DNA of 64,000 nucleotides from Croceicoccus naphthovorans (GTDB taxonomy: Bacteria; Pseudomonadota; Alphaproteobacteria; Sphingomonadales; Sphingomonadaceae): the NCBI RefSeq assembly GCF_001028705.1, contig NZ_CP011770.1, positions 2,793,501-2,857,500 of the forward strand. Direction: 5' to 3'. Positions 1 through 8,994 of the stretch are shown one piece after another. The position numbers and the translations under genes are program-made. Positions within the stretch are counted from its first letter, which is position 1. Every line of letters starts with the position of its first letter. The notes under the pieces were generated by a model that made no database searches, was not told the DNA's origin, and worked only from the letters and a program-made list of their open reading frames with translations.

Positions 1-718
1 TGGTGGTCAACGCGTGCATCATCGTCGTGGCGATCGTCGTGAACAGAATCTGGAACAGCGACGTGCCGACGACGACATTCGCGCTCATGCCCAGAACATA
101 GAGCATCGCGGGCACCAGCAGAAATCCGCCGCCGATGCCCATCAGCATCGTCAATATCCCGACCGCCATGCCCAGCAACAGCGGCGCAAGCGGCGAGATA
201 TACAGGCCCGAGCGATAAAACCGCCAGCGCAGCGGCAGGTTCGCCACCAACGGGTGGTGCCGCCGCTGAGATGGAGTCTTGCCCAGCTTGGCCAGCCGCC
301 CGCCGAAGACCTCGGGAATCGCCTCACGCGCCATGATCACGCCAACGCTGCCCAGTACGACGACATAGAGCACGCTGATCGCCACATCGATCTGGCCCAG
401 CGCGGTCAGCAGGCGAAACAGCAACGCGCCGATGCCGGTACCGATCACGCCGCCCGCAACCATCACGCCGCCGATCTGAAAATCAATCCCGCCGCGTTTA
501 TGCTGATAGATCGCGCCCGAAACGCTGGCCCCCGTCACCTGCGTAGCCGCCGATGCCGCCGCAACCGTCGGCGGAACACCGTAAAAGATCAGCAATGGCG
601 TCGTCAAAAACCCGCCACCCACGCCAAACATGCCCGACAGCAAGCCGGTCAAACCGCCCAACAGGACGATGACAAGGCCGTTTACCGACAGGTTGGCGAT
701 GGGGAGATATACGTCCAT
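1..718 (-). CDS. Sulfite exporter TauE/SafE family permease (3' end outside window)
   Basis: The minus-strand frame opens at an ATG complementary to 716-718 and stays open to the window edge, so about 239 N-terminal residues are seen and the stop is missing. The protein begins MDVYLPIANLSVNGLVI and continues with hydrophobic segments containing a Gly-rich stretch (SGMFGVGGGFL) and PLLIFYGVPP, typical of the first repeat of TauE/SafE (DUF81) inner-membrane permeases. These carry small anions or organosulfur compounds; the substrate cannot be told here. It is followed upstream, on the same strand, by the barrel/NfrB pair, but a gap of about 90 bp leaves co-transcription open. The family call is firm; the substrate is not. 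Confidence 0.85.
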   Translation of the reverse strand, partial: MDVYLPIANLSVNGLVIVLLGGLTGLLSGMFGVGGGFLTTPLLIFYGVPPTVAAASAATQVTGASVSGAIYQHKRGGIDFQIGGVMVAGGVIGTGIGALLFRLLTALGQIDVAISVLYVVVLGSVGVIMAREAIPEVFGGRLAKLGKTPSQRRHHPLVANLPLRWRFYRSGLYISPLAPLLLGMAVGILTMLMGIGGGFLLVPAMLYVLGMSANVVVGTSLFQILFTTIATTMMHALTT

Positions 719-804
719 GGCTTCAACCGTTTGGCCTAGGCCGATCCGGGCCGAATGCAAGATGAACGCACCGGCTTCCCCGCAATTGCAGCGGAAATGT
801 GGCC

Positions 805-1908
805 TTAAAAACCCGCCGACAGCGTCAGGACCGGCCCCGAACCCGGCTCGGCATCGCCAACCATGCGGTGCCGCCAATCGATGCTGGCGCGCCCGAACAC
901 GCTTTTACCCAAGGGAAAACGCGCCGCGACCGTGGGACCGACGTCTACCCGTTCCACGCCCTTCTGCGCGCCGCCCCATCCGCCAAGCCCCGCCTCAAGA
1001 GAGATCGTATCGGCCAGATCGAACGGCACATCGCGCACAACGCGAAGCTGACCATCGGCAAAGGCGCTCGCGCCCTCACCTCCGACATAACCGATTTGCG
1101 CATAGGCCTCTGCCCGCACGTCGAGCGGCAGGGGCAAGACGGGCGGGCCGAAAACGGCCATCGCGGCGGGCCGGACCCGCGTTTCGCTGGGGCGCAATCG
1201 GCGGTCGCCGTTGAACCGCAGCAACCGGCCCTCGACCATCAGGTCGACCGGCAATGCGCGCAAGGGACGCACCGCGATCCCGGCGGCAACTTCTTTCTCG
1301 TCCTCTCCCCCCACGGTCGTGGTGACACGCAGATAGGCGCGCGGATCGAAACCGCTCTCGGGGAACAGGCGATAGCGCAGGACCGCACCCGCCTGACTGG
1401 CACCATAAGTCCCGCTACCAACCAATGCCGCGCCGGGCTCTGCCTTGTCGCGCAGCAACATCCACGCATCGGCGGACCAGCGCCGACGGGCACGCACCTC
1501 TGGCGGAACCGCGCCGAAGGGAACGGGCGCGGGCGGCGCGATATCGCGGCGCTGCGGCGGGGGCGGCGTGGGAGAAGTCGGTAGGGATGGCGCATCGAAG
1601 ACGGTCTGAAGCGGCACGAGGGCAGGTCTGGCAATTGCGGGCGGCGCTGGCGGCAAGGCCACCGGGAGAATGGTTGGCGCAGCTGTCGGAGAGACTGCCT
1701 CAACCGGCGCGACGAATTCGCGCGACCTCGCAGGGATCGGCGCTATCACTGGCTGCACCTGCTCGACCCGGCCCGCCACTGTCGGCGGCAGGGGGAGCGG
1801 CGCATCGATCGCCTGACCCACCGGCCCCCAGGCCCGCGCCGCCACCCACAGCACTATCAATCCGGCCAGCGCGATCAGTGGCTGGCCTCGCCCTGTCCGT
1901 GCCGTCAT
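805..1908 (-). CDS. NfrA-like outer-membrane barrel protein with Pro-rich linker
   Basis: The 367-residue protein has a hydrophobic N-terminal segment (about residues 10-26), a long Pro/Ala/Val-rich region to about residue 145, and a C-terminal part of alternating strands rich in Gly and aromatic residues that ends in phenylalanine (TLSAGF), as outer-membrane barrels do. The C-terminal half resembles the C-terminal domain of the phage N4 receptor NfrA. Its ATG overlaps the stop of the upstream glycosyltransferase by four bases (ATGA), so the two are probably co-translated. By analogy with NfrA/NfrB it would help export or display the polysaccharide made by its partner. That role is inferred from context and the barrel, not from catalytic motifs. 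Confidence 0.6.
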   Translation of the reverse strand: MTARTGRGQPLIALAGLIVLWVAARAWGPVGQAIDAPLPLPPTVAGRVEQVQPVIAPIPARSREFVAPVEAVSPTAAPTILPVALPPAPPAIARPALVPLQTVFDAPSLPTSPTPPPPQRRDIAPPAPVPFGAVPPEVRARRRWSADAWMLLRDKAEPGAALVGSGTYGASQAGAVLRYRLFPESGFDPRAYLRVTTTVGGEDEKEVAAGIAVRPLRALPVDLMVEGRLLRFNGDRRLRPSETRVRPAAMAVFGPPVLPLPLDVRAEAYAQIGYVGGEGASAFADGQLRVVRDVPFDLADTISLEAGLGGWGGAQKGVERVDVGPTVAARFPLGKSVFGRASIDWRHRMVGDAEPGSGPVLTLSAGF

Positions 1909-3377
1909 GCCGTCACGCGTTTGTGATCGGCCAATTCGTCGGCAACGTGGCGGTCATGTTCGGTCTTTTCCCAGCGCGCGGGTTGTCCGAACAAGGTCGC
2001 GGCATAGCGAAAAACCGCGCGGCGGCTCGCGCTGATGGCGATGACATTGGCAACCGGGATGCGCAGGATCGAACCTATTCCATCACCCAGCCCATATTCG
2101 CGCGTCACCAGCAAGAACCGCACGACCGCCCGCCAAACGAAGGCCAGCGTCGTCGCGATCAACACCCAATAGACCAGCGGCGGCAAAGTCCCGGCCGGGT
2201 GCCAGCCCATCGCGTCGGCCAACCAGAGAAATCCGGTCAGCAGCACCAACAGGTAAGCCGCCGCCAGCACCACCGCCACCAAGGGCCCGCGCCGGTCGCG
2301 GACCCGCATCCACAGTTCTGCCGGGCGCAGGCTCCAGCCCAGCTGGTCCCATCCGTCGAAGGCAATGCCGTGGACCCAACGCGATTTCTGGCGCACGGCC
2401 GCGTCCAATCGGGAAGGAAAGAACGCCCGCGTCGCGACTAGCGAACCGTCGGCAGCGCGCACCCGCAGGAACCGCCCGCCCTTGCCACCGGGACGGGTCC
2501 CGCGCCGCCCGATCAACATGCCCAGTTCGTAATCCTCGGTCATGGCCAGCGGATCGAACGGACCCTCGGTGCCACCCCGTCGATCTGCCACCCAGTCCAG
2601 CGCATCCCGCGAAAACGCGCAGCCAACACCCGCAGCGGGAAGCCCGACCCCCAGCCGATCGCGCACCACCATTTCGCGCGCATGCGCCTCGGTAAATTCA
2701 TCGGCGTAATGGTTGCCGACCCACGGCGAATCGACCTGCATCTCGGGACGAACCGGGATTTGCACGAAATCCGCATCGTCCAGCGCGCGGTCGATCAGGG
2801 TCAGAGCATCGGGATGCACAAGGTCTTCTGCGTCGTGGAGCATCACGGCGCGAAACCGCTGCCCGGTCCGCGCCTCATCTTCGCGCAGCGCGCGGAACAG
2901 GCGGTTCAGGCATTCGCCCTTGGTTGTCGGACCCGGCGTTTCGTTCACCACGATGGTCAGGCGCGGATCGCCGCCACCACCCGCCTCCATCGCGGCGCGC
3001 GTCGCGGGGTCGTTGACATAGCAACCCGCATAGACCCGCAAATCGGCATGCGGCCACCGCGCCAGCGTATTGCGGAGCATCGGGGCGATTACGCGCGCCT
3101 CTCGCCAAGCGGGCACGAACAGGGCGATCGGCGCGGACAATTCGGCGGTCGTCGGCGCGTCCAAACGCTTCGTCTTCGCCTGTCCGGTCAGCAGCAACCA
3201 GGCCCACGCAAGGTCCACCGCCATCTCGTCCAACGCGCCCAACGCGAACCAGAACGCCGCAAACAACAGCAGTTCCAGCCGAACCGATTCGAGCGATGCG
3301 AAGATCAGTGATAAAACATCTTGGGCTGCGACCCCCATTGTACCCCCAATTGCGCCCACAGGCCCCGGCGCGTGCAT
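1905..3377 (-). CDS. NfrB-like membrane glycosyltransferase, family 2
   Basis: The 490-residue protein has an N-terminal membrane segment (about 23-60), a GT2 catalytic domain (about 85-330) and two or three C-terminal membrane segments near 350-430. Recognisable motifs are IALFVPAWREA, MLHDAEDLVHPDAL (the D-x-D-like metal site), MTEDYELG and the QKSRWVHGIAFD block corresponding to the (Q/R)xxRW motif of processive synthases. This matches NfrB of the phage N4 receptor system, which makes a surface polysaccharide. E. coli NfrB is about 745 residues because of a C-terminal MshEN c-di-GMP domain; that part is absent here. The start at 3377 has AAGG five bases upstream; an internal ATG at 3338 is the alternative. 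Confidence 0.85.
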   Translation of the reverse strand: MHAPGPVGAIGGTMGVAAQDVLSLIFASLESVRLELLLFAAFWFALGALDEMAVDLAWAWLLLTGQAKTKRLDAPTTAELSAPIALFVPAWREARVIAPMLRNTLARWPHADLRVYAGCYVNDPATRAAMEAGGGGDPRLTIVVNETPGPTTKGECLNRLFRALREDEARTGQRFRAVMLHDAEDLVHPDALTLIDRALDDADFVQIPVRPEMQVDSPWVGNHYADEFTEAHAREMVVRDRLGVGLPAAGVGCAFSRDALDWVADRRGGTEGPFDPLAMTEDYELGMLIGRRGTRPGGKGGRFLRVRAADGSLVATRAFFPSRLDAAVRQKSRWVHGIAFDGWDQLGWSLRPAELWMRVRDRRGPLVAVVLAAAYLLVLLTGFLWLADAMGWHPAGTLPPLVYWVLIATTLAFVWRAVVRFLLVTREYGLGDGIGSILRIPVANVIAISASRRAVFRYAATLFGQPARWEKTEHDRHVADELADHKRVTA

Positions 3378-3500
3378 TCGACCTTAAGTTGGTCGCACCC
3401 ACCTTGCAACGCAGCACGAATTGGGGAAAAGGGCCTGCATGATCCTTTCGCGATTTATCCCCGCCCGCGTCGACTGCCGGCCCCTGACGGAGGCCTTGGC

Positions 3501-4730
3501 ATGAAGCACGCCGCAAAAGCCATCAATCGCACGCTGAAGGCGTTCTTCGATAACGAGGCCGCGTCGGGCATCATCCTGATCGTGATTGCCGTGCTGGCGA
3601 TGATCGTAGCCAATTCGCCGCTGGCCCATGATTATCACGACTTGTTCCACGGCACGCTGGCGTGGACCCCGATCGCCAAGCTGAACAATCTGCACCTGTG
3701 GATCAACGATGCGCTGATGGCGATCTTCTTCTTCGTCGTCGGGCTGGAGATCAAGCGAGAGGTGGCCGACGGTGCCTTGGCCGATCCGTCGGCGCGCCGC
3801 CTGCCGGTGATCGCGGCGGCGATGGGCATGGCTGTCCCGGCGGTCGTATTCCTTGGCGTGATCGCGGGCGAAGGGGCCGAAGGGCTACACCGCGGCTGGG
3901 CCATTCCGGCGGCGACCGACATCGCCTTTGCCATGGGCGTGATGGGCCTATTGGGCAATCGCGTACCCAGTTCGCTGCGCCTGTTCCTGCTGACCGTTGC
4001 CATCGTCGACGATATCGGGGCGGTGGCGATCATCGCGGTGTTCTATACCGCAAACCTGAAGCTGATGTGGCTGATCGCCTCACTGGCGGTAATGGCCGTG
4101 ATGATCGGATTGAACCGGTTCCGGGTAGACCGCTGGTGGGCCTATGCCGCGTTGTCGCTGCTGCTTTGGTACTTCGTGCTGAATTCCGGCATCCACGCGA
4201 CGATCGCGGGCGTGGTCGCGGCATTGACGATCCCGATGCGCCTCGATGCGCGCGGAGACAGTTTGCTCTTGCGCTTCGAACACGCGCTGTTGCCATGGAA
4301 TGCCTATCTGGTCGTTCCGCTGTTCGGGTTCGCCAATGCGGGCGTTGCCATGGCGGGCATCGGGCTGGCGGGGTTCCTCGATCCGCTGCCGCTCGGCATT
4401 GCCGCCGGTCTGGTCATCGGCAAACAGGCTGGCATTCTGGCAGCCATTGCAGCGTGTTATAAACTGAAGCTGGCGCCGAAACCCGAGGGGGCGACGTGGA
4501 TGCAGCTTTGGGGAACATCGGTATTGTGCGGCATCGGCTTTACGATGAGCCTGTTTATCGGCGCACTCGCCTTCCCCGGCTATCCGCATTTGATCGAGGA
4601 AGCGAAGCTGGGCGTGCTGGGCGGATCGCTGATTTCGGCCCTGCTCGGCTATGCGATCCTGCGCTTTGCCAAGGGCGTGCCGGAAGATGAAGAAGATGAG
4701 GGGGCAGAGCCGGCCACCGGCACCGCCTGA
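3501..4730 (+). CDS. nhaA: Na+/H+ antiporter NhaA
   Basis: This 409-residue inner-membrane antiporter exchanges cytoplasmic Na+ for external H+ and supports salt and pH homeostasis. About twelve hydrophobic segments are visible. The adjacent ion-binding aspartates D170-D171 lie in VAIVDDIGAV, and D140 lies in PAATDIAFAMG, matching D163/D164/D133 of E. coli NhaA. The frame is open further upstream, but ATG 3501 is chosen because GGAGG precedes it at the right spacing and MKHAAKAINRTLKAFF is a usual NhaA N-terminus. The C-terminus is acidic (EDEEDEGAEPATGTA). The gene is single and is divergent from nfrB. Confidence 0.97.
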   Translation: MKHAAKAINRTLKAFFDNEAASGIILIVIAVLAMIVANSPLAHDYHDLFHGTLAWTPIAKLNNLHLWINDALMAIFFFVVGLEIKREVADGALADPSARRLPVIAAAMGMAVPAVVFLGVIAGEGAEGLHRGWAIPAATDIAFAMGVMGLLGNRVPSSLRLFLLTVAIVDDIGAVAIIAVFYTANLKLMWLIASLAVMAVMIGLNRFRVDRWWAYAALSLLLWYFVLNSGIHATIAGVVAALTIPMRLDARGDSLLLRFEHALLPWNAYLVVPLFGFANAGVAMAGIGLAGFLDPLPLGIAAGLVIGKQAGILAAIAACYKLKLAPKPEGATWMQLWGTSVLCGIGFTMSLFIGALAFPGYPHLIEEAKLGVLGGSLISALLGYAILRFAKGVPEDEEDEGAEPATGTA

Positions 4731-4745
4731 TCCCTCACCGGCGGC

Positions 4746-5180
4746 TTACCAGCTGCCGGTGTTCTCCATGCTGGCCCACGGTTCGCGCGGCTCCAGCCTG
4801 CCATCCTGAAGCAATTCGATGGAGATGCCGTCGGGCGTCTTCACGAAGGCCATGTGTCCGTCGCGCGGGGGGCGATTGATCGTGTGCCCCGCGTCCTGCA
4901 GCGTCTGGCACGTCGCGTAGATGTCGTCGACGCGGAATGCTAGGTGGCCGAAATTGCGGCCCCCGTCGTATTCCTCTGCCACGCCATCCTCGGACGGCCA
5001 GTTGTAGGTCAGCTCCACCTCGGCAACATCCGCCTGCCCGGGTGCAGCGAGGTAGATCAGGGTGAACCGGCCCTGCTCGCTTTCGTAGCGGCGGACTTCA
5101 TCCATACCAATCAGGTTGAAGAAGGCGACCGTCGCATCGGGATCGGTCACGCGGATCATGGCGTGAAGGTATTTCGTCAT
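4746..5180 (-). CDS. Lactoylglutathione lyase / glyoxalase I family protein
   Basis: The 144-residue protein is a vicinal-oxygen-chelate protein with two beta-alpha-beta-beta-beta modules: MTKYLHAMIRVTDPDATVAFF and GHLAFRVDDIYATCQTL. Metal ligands of glyoxalase I are plausible at H6 of module 1, at the Glu in VAEVELTYN, at the His in FGHLAF and at the Glu in DGISIELLQ. It would isomerise the methylglyoxal-glutathione hemithioacetal to S-lactoylglutathione. ATG 5180 is chosen over an upstream start because the upstream extension is Arg-rich and unlike the family. It is convergent with nhaA, with a 15-bp gap. Confidence 0.88.
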   Translation of the reverse strand: MTKYLHAMIRVTDPDATVAFFNLIGMDEVRRYESEQGRFTLIYLAAPGQADVAEVELTYNWPSEDGVAEEYDGGRNFGHLAFRVDDIYATCQTLQDAGHTINRPPRDGHMAFVKTPDGISIELLQDGRLEPREPWASMENTGSW

Positions 5181-5230
5181 GCGACGCAAGGTAGGCGCCC
5201 GCCGCCGCAACGCAAGCCGCACAAAGCAAA

Positions 5231-5258
5231 ACGGCCCGCCCCATGGGGGCAGGCCGTT
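5231..5258 (-). terminator. Rho-independent terminator of the TorF-type porin gene
   Basis: On the minus strand a GC-rich stem of about eleven pairs closes on a CATG loop and is followed by TTTTGCTTT. It sits about 30 bases downstream of the TorF-like stop codon and just before the glyoxalase gene on the same strand. Confidence 0.8.
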
Positions 5259-5289
5259 CCGTTAGGCTGTGCGCCTGTCTGGCGGAAGC

Positions 5290-6039
5290 TTAGAAGCTGG
5301 CCGACAGCGAAGCCACGATAGTATCGTCGGTATAACCATCGACGGTCGGGCCCTCGACGCCAATGTAGGAAACACCGAGATCCAGACCCTTGAAGCCTAC
5401 CGATGCGCCCAGCGACCAGTCGAAAGCCGAATCGTCGGTGCCGCCCAGAAGATATTCAGGAGCCAGGACACCATCGGTGTAACCGAGGTGCGCCGAGAAC
5501 GAGACCGGAGTTTCGGGAATTGCGAAGCCAAGATCGCCGTACAGGTACAGGTTGTCGTCGTCACCCAGCGAGTCCTGATCAAAGGCATAGGCAACGCCAA
5601 CGGTCACTTCAGCCGGGCCTACCGCACCGGTCACCGAGGCATAGGGCTCAAAATAGTCAGTGTCGAAACCGAACGGATCATCGGCATCAATGCCGCTCGG
5701 ATAGACATAATACAGCAGGCCGACGTCGACCGACAGCGAATCCGAGAGCGCACCGCTCCAGCCACCGTAGATGTCGAGTTCGGTACCACCGTAGTCACCG
5801 CCTTCGATCGACGACGCCCAAGTACCGACGTAGAAGCCCGACGCATGAGCAACATCAACGCCGCCCTGAATTGCGAAATCACCGCCCGACAGCGAGACGC
5901 CGCGGAAGCGATAGTCGGTGACCATGGCAACATTGGCCGAAACCGAAATGGCTTCGTCCTGAGCGAAAGCCGGAGTGGCTGACAGGGCGGTACCGGCGAG
6001 AACAGCGGCAGCGAACATGCTGCGGAAAGTCGTGGTCAT
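5290..6039 (-). CDS. TorF family putative porin (Gcw_chp)
   Basis: The 249-residue outer-membrane protein has a signal peptide (MTTTFRSMFAAAVLAGTALS, cleavage after ATPAFA) and then the family hallmark SVSANVAMVTDYRFRGVSLS. The remainder is Gly/Tyr/Asp-rich amphipathic strands ending in SLSASF, as expected for a barrel with a C-terminal Phe. The family is widespread in sphingomonads; transport substrates are not established. ATG 6039 is preferred to ATG 6054 because the bases between the two contain GAGGGA, which is the ribosome-binding site of the inner start. A strong terminator follows the gene, and an inverted repeat lies about 100 bases upstream. Confidence 0.88.
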   Translation of the reverse strand: MTTTFRSMFAAAVLAGTALSATPAFAQDEAISVSANVAMVTDYRFRGVSLSGGDFAIQGGVDVAHASGFYVGTWASSIEGGDYGGTELDIYGGWSGALSDSLSVDVGLLYYVYPSGIDADDPFGFDTDYFEPYASVTGAVGPAEVTVGVAYAFDQDSLGDDDNLYLYGDLGFAIPETPVSFSAHLGYTDGVLAPEYLLGGTDDSAFDWSLGASVGFKGLDLGVSYIGVEGPTVDGYTDDTIVASLSASF

Positions 6040-6367
6040 GATAAGATCCCTCATGGTTCTTCAGTAATCCTCACCCCTCCGTGCACCGGTCTGGCATCGT
6101 TCGTTGCGCGCCGTGATCCGAGTGCGCAAGAAAACTGCTTGCTTGTGCTGCATTGCACAAGTCACAATTTCGCCATTTCGTCATTCGACTGAAAGGGTGT
6201 TGATTTTTTGCAACGCTGCAGTTGCTGTACTACAACCAGCCTGGGCATCTTCATGGAAGCGCAAGCTTGTCTGTCGCAAGCACGCCCACTAGATGCCGCT
6301 TACTTCGACGAAACCGGCCCGGACAGCCGGTTTGTTCCCCGAAGGTCAGGAAAGGCGAACGCCGACC
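6040..6367. other. Divergent intergenic region, torF-like / phosphatase
   Basis: This non-coding stretch between two divergent genes contains the perfect 7-bp inverted repeat at 6142-6161. No convincing gene was found. A short plus-strand frame around 6104-6292 has no ribosome-binding site and an unlikely composition. Promoters for both neighbours should lie here. Confidence 0.5.
6142..6161. promoter_or_regulatory. Inverted repeat upstream of TorF-like gene (possible operator)
   Basis: CTTGTGC and GCACAAG form perfect 7-bp arms around a 6-base centre, about 105 bases upstream of the TorF-like start codon and 205 upstream of the phosphatase. The size and symmetry fit a dimeric regulator site. 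The inner TGCTGCATTGCA resembles the TGC/GCA repeats reported for PhaR-type regulators, but that identity is only a guess. Confidence 0.35.
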
Positions 6368-7168
6368 GTGTTGAAATCGCTATCCAACCTATTCGGGCTC
6401 GGCAGCCCGGTCGATGGCGCGAGCGCTGTCGGCCCTGCCCTGCCGGATGGAAAGCGGGTCTATGCGATCGGCGACATCCACGGGCGGCTCGACCTGTTCA
6501 CGCAGATGATCGAGCGGATAGAGTTGGACGATGCGGCGCGCGGCGATGCCGAAACGCTGGTCATCCTGCTGGGCGATCTGGTCGATCGCGGTCCGGAAAG
6601 CGCTGGCGTCATCCGTGCCGCGCGCGACTGGCAGGCCCGCCGCCCGGTACGCATCCTGATGGGCAATCACGAAGAAATGTTCCTGCGCGCGCTGGAAGAC
6701 GAAGGCGCGCTGCGACACTTTCTGCGCGTGGGGGGCAAGGAAACGGTCCTCAGTTTCGGCCTGGAACGCGACGATTATCGCGGGTTGTCGATGGAGGAGT
6801 TGCACGATCGTCTGGTCACATTGATCCCGCAGGACGACATCGCCTTCGTCGCCGGGATGGAGGACATGGTGCGCTTGGGCGATTATGTCTTCGTCCACGC
6901 CGGGGTCGATCCGGCCCTGCCGCTGGATTCGCAACGGCGCGGCGACGTGCGCTGGATACGCGAACCGTTTCTAAGCCATCCCCAGACGATGGATGTCTGC
7001 GTCGTGCACGGCCACACCATCCGCGAACAGATCGACATCCACGCGCCCGGTCGCGGGAAAAGCCGCTGGCCGAACCGCATCGGCATCGACACCGGCGCAT
7101 TCCGCACGGGGAGACTAACCGCCATCGGCTTGCAGGGAACCGACCGCTGGTTCATGGAAGCGTCGTAA
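6368..7168 (+). CDS. Metallophosphoesterase, PrpA-like Ser/Thr protein phosphatase family
   Basis: The signature motifs of dinuclear-metal phosphoesterases appear in order: GDIHGR, GDLVDRG, MGNHEEM, then the later histidines VFVHAGVD and VVHGHT. This order is that of bacterial PrpA/PrpB-type phosphatases acting on phosphoproteins or diadenosine tetraphosphate-like substrates in the cytoplasm. The protein ends with a Trp/Phe-rich WFMEAS tail. The frame is open from an ATG at 6293, but the GTG at 6368 gives the family-like N-terminus MLKSLSNLFG and has a purine-rich AGGAAAGG upstream, so it is chosen. The precise substrate is unknown. Confidence 0.85.
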   Translation: MLKSLSNLFGLGSPVDGASAVGPALPDGKRVYAIGDIHGRLDLFTQMIERIELDDAARGDAETLVILLGDLVDRGPESAGVIRAARDWQARRPVRILMGNHEEMFLRALEDEGALRHFLRVGGKETVLSFGLERDDYRGLSMEELHDRLVTLIPQDDIAFVAGMEDMVRLGDYVFVHAGVDPALPLDSQRRGDVRWIREPFLSHPQTMDVCVVHGHTIREQIDIHAPGRGKSRWPNRIGIDTGAFRTGRLTAIGLQGTDRWFMEAS

Positions 7169-7216
7169 TCCGGACATAAGAGCGCCGGGACCAAGACCTG
7201 CCATGGGGACTCTGTC

Positions 7217-8527
7217 ATGAAAATCGCGATGGTCGGATCGGGCTATGTCGGCCTTGTTTCCGGCGCGTGCTTTGCCGATTTCGGCCACGATGTTGTCTGT
7301 ATCGACAACGACCCGAAGAAGATCGAGGCTTTGGAAAACGGCGTGATGCCGATTTACGAGCCCGGCCTTGCCGACCTGGTCGCATCGAACGTGCGCGGCG
7401 GGCGGCTGTCGTTCTCGAACGATCTGGGCTCTGCTATCGAGGGCGCGGCGGCGATCTTTATCGCAGTGGGCACGCCCAGCCGTCGCGGCGATGGCCATGC
7501 CGACCTGACCTTCGTCTATCAGGTCGCGCGCGAGATCGGCGAAAAGCTCTCCGGCCCCGCCGTCATTGTGACCAAGTCCACCGTGCCCGTCGGCACCGGA
7601 GACGAGGTCGAACGCATCCTGAGCGAGAGCAACACTGCGCATCGCTTTGCCGTCGTCTCCAACCCGGAATTCCTGCGCGAAGGCGCGGCCATTGGCGACT
7701 TCAAGCGCCCCGACCGCATCGTGATCGGCGCAGAGGACGACTTTGGGCGTGAGGTAATGAGCGAGGTCTATCGTCCGCTCTTCCTGAACAAGGCGCCGAT
7801 CCTGTTTACCGGCCGCCGTACCAGCGAGCTGATCAAGTACGCCGGGAATGCCTTTCTTGCCACCAAGATCACCTTCATCAACGAGATGGCGGACCTGTGC
7901 GAGAAAGTTGGCGCCGATGTTCAGGACGTTGCCCGCGGCATTGGGCTGGACAACAGGATCGGCAACAAGTTCCTTCACGCCGGACCTGGTTATGGCGGAT
8001 CGTGCTTCCCCAAGGACACGCTCGCCCTGCTGAAGACGGCGGAGGACTTCGACAGCCCGGTCCGTATCGTAGAGGCGGTGGTCAAGGTGAACGAGGCGCG
8101 CAAGCGGGCGATGGGCCGCAAGGTCATCGACGCGCTGGGCGGGCCGGACGCCGCGCGCGGCAAGACGGTTGCAATGCTGGGCCTGACCTTCAAGCCCAAT
8201 ACCGACGACATGCGCGATTCGCCCGCCATCGCCATCGCGCAGGCGCTGGACGATGCCGGCACCACAATCCGCGCCTATGACCCGGAAGGGATGAACCTTG
8301 CCGCCCCGCTGATGCCGTGGGTGACAATGACCGCCAATCCCTATGAGGCGGTCGAAGGGGCCGATGCCATCGTCATCGTGACCGAGTGGGACACGTTCCG
8401 CGCGTTGGACCTGTCCCGCGTGAAGGACAGCGTGAACGCCCCTGTCATGGTCGACCTGCGCAACGTGTACGACCCCGAAGACATGCGAGAGGCGGGCTTT
8501 ACCTACGTCGGCGTCGGCCGGGGCTGA
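7217..8527 (+). CDS. ugd: UDP-glucose 6-dehydrogenase
   Basis: The 436-residue enzyme oxidises UDP-glucose twice with NAD+ to UDP-glucuronate, a precursor of acidic exopolysaccharide and lipid A decoration. The N-terminal Rossmann motif GSGYVGLVSG, NPEFLREG, the Lys in ELIKYAGNAF and the catalytic Cys263 in GPGYGGSCFPKD are all present. The C-terminal UDP-binding domain contains GLTFKPNTDDMRDSP. The length is normal. It begins 48 bp after the phosphatase, with GGGGAC at the ribosome-binding position. UDP-glucuronate links it to the surface-polysaccharide theme seen with NfrB and the phosphohexomutase. Confidence 0.97.
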   Translation: MKIAMVGSGYVGLVSGACFADFGHDVVCIDNDPKKIEALENGVMPIYEPGLADLVASNVRGGRLSFSNDLGSAIEGAAAIFIAVGTPSRRGDGHADLTFVYQVAREIGEKLSGPAVIVTKSTVPVGTGDEVERILSESNTAHRFAVVSNPEFLREGAAIGDFKRPDRIVIGAEDDFGREVMSEVYRPLFLNKAPILFTGRRTSELIKYAGNAFLATKITFINEMADLCEKVGADVQDVARGIGLDNRIGNKFLHAGPGYGGSCFPKDTLALLKTAEDFDSPVRIVEAVVKVNEARKRAMGRKVIDALGGPDAARGKTVAMLGLTFKPNTDDMRDSPAIAIAQALDDAGTTIRAYDPEGMNLAAPLMPWVTMTANPYEAVEGADAIVIVTEWDTFRALDLSRVKDSVNAPVMVDLRNVYDPEDMREAGFTYVGVGRG

Positions 8528-8567
8528 GCCCCCCTTACCCCTCTACACACACCGGCCCTTGAATACA

Positions 8568-8989
8568 CCGGGGGGCCTGTAAGCCGGGTTCTGTAACGCG
8601 GACGGTATGCCATGCGGCACCGTATCCCCGTCGGCAGCCATTCCTCTTGCCGACATGTTGCCATGTGCGGTCAAGCAGCCAACCCGGACGATCACGGGGC
8701 GAAACACCCCTGCCCTACCTTGCGGCAAAGCGCGCCGTCCCTATTCGGCCTTGCTCCGGGTGGGGTTTGCCATGCGGACCCTGTTGCCAGCGCCCCGGTG
8801 CGCTTTTACCGCACCCTTTCACCCTTGCCTGTGAGGTCGCCCTCCATCGGCGGTATACTCTCTGTGGCACTTTCCCTTGACGATGCGAACACCGCCCGGC
8901 GGGCGTTACCCGCCACCCTTGTTTCGTGGAGCCCGGACTTTCCTCGTGCACCCCGAAAGGCACCCGCGGCTGCCCGGCCCCCCGGTGCG
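8568..8989 (-). ncRNA. rnpB: RNase P RNA, bacterial type A
   Basis: The minus strand carries the conserved 5' core GAGGAAAGTCCGGGCTCCA (complement near 8933-8951), the internal AGGGTGGCGGGTAACGCCC-type P3/P4 region, and the 3' core GAACCCGGCTTACAGGCC (complement near 8575-8592). The extreme 5' CCGGGGGG and 3' CCCCCCGG can pair as P1. The RNA is the catalytic subunit that trims tRNA 5' leaders. The ends are estimated from the P1 pairing to within a few bases. Open frames within it are not genes. Confidence 0.95.
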
Positions 8990-8994
8990 ACGCG

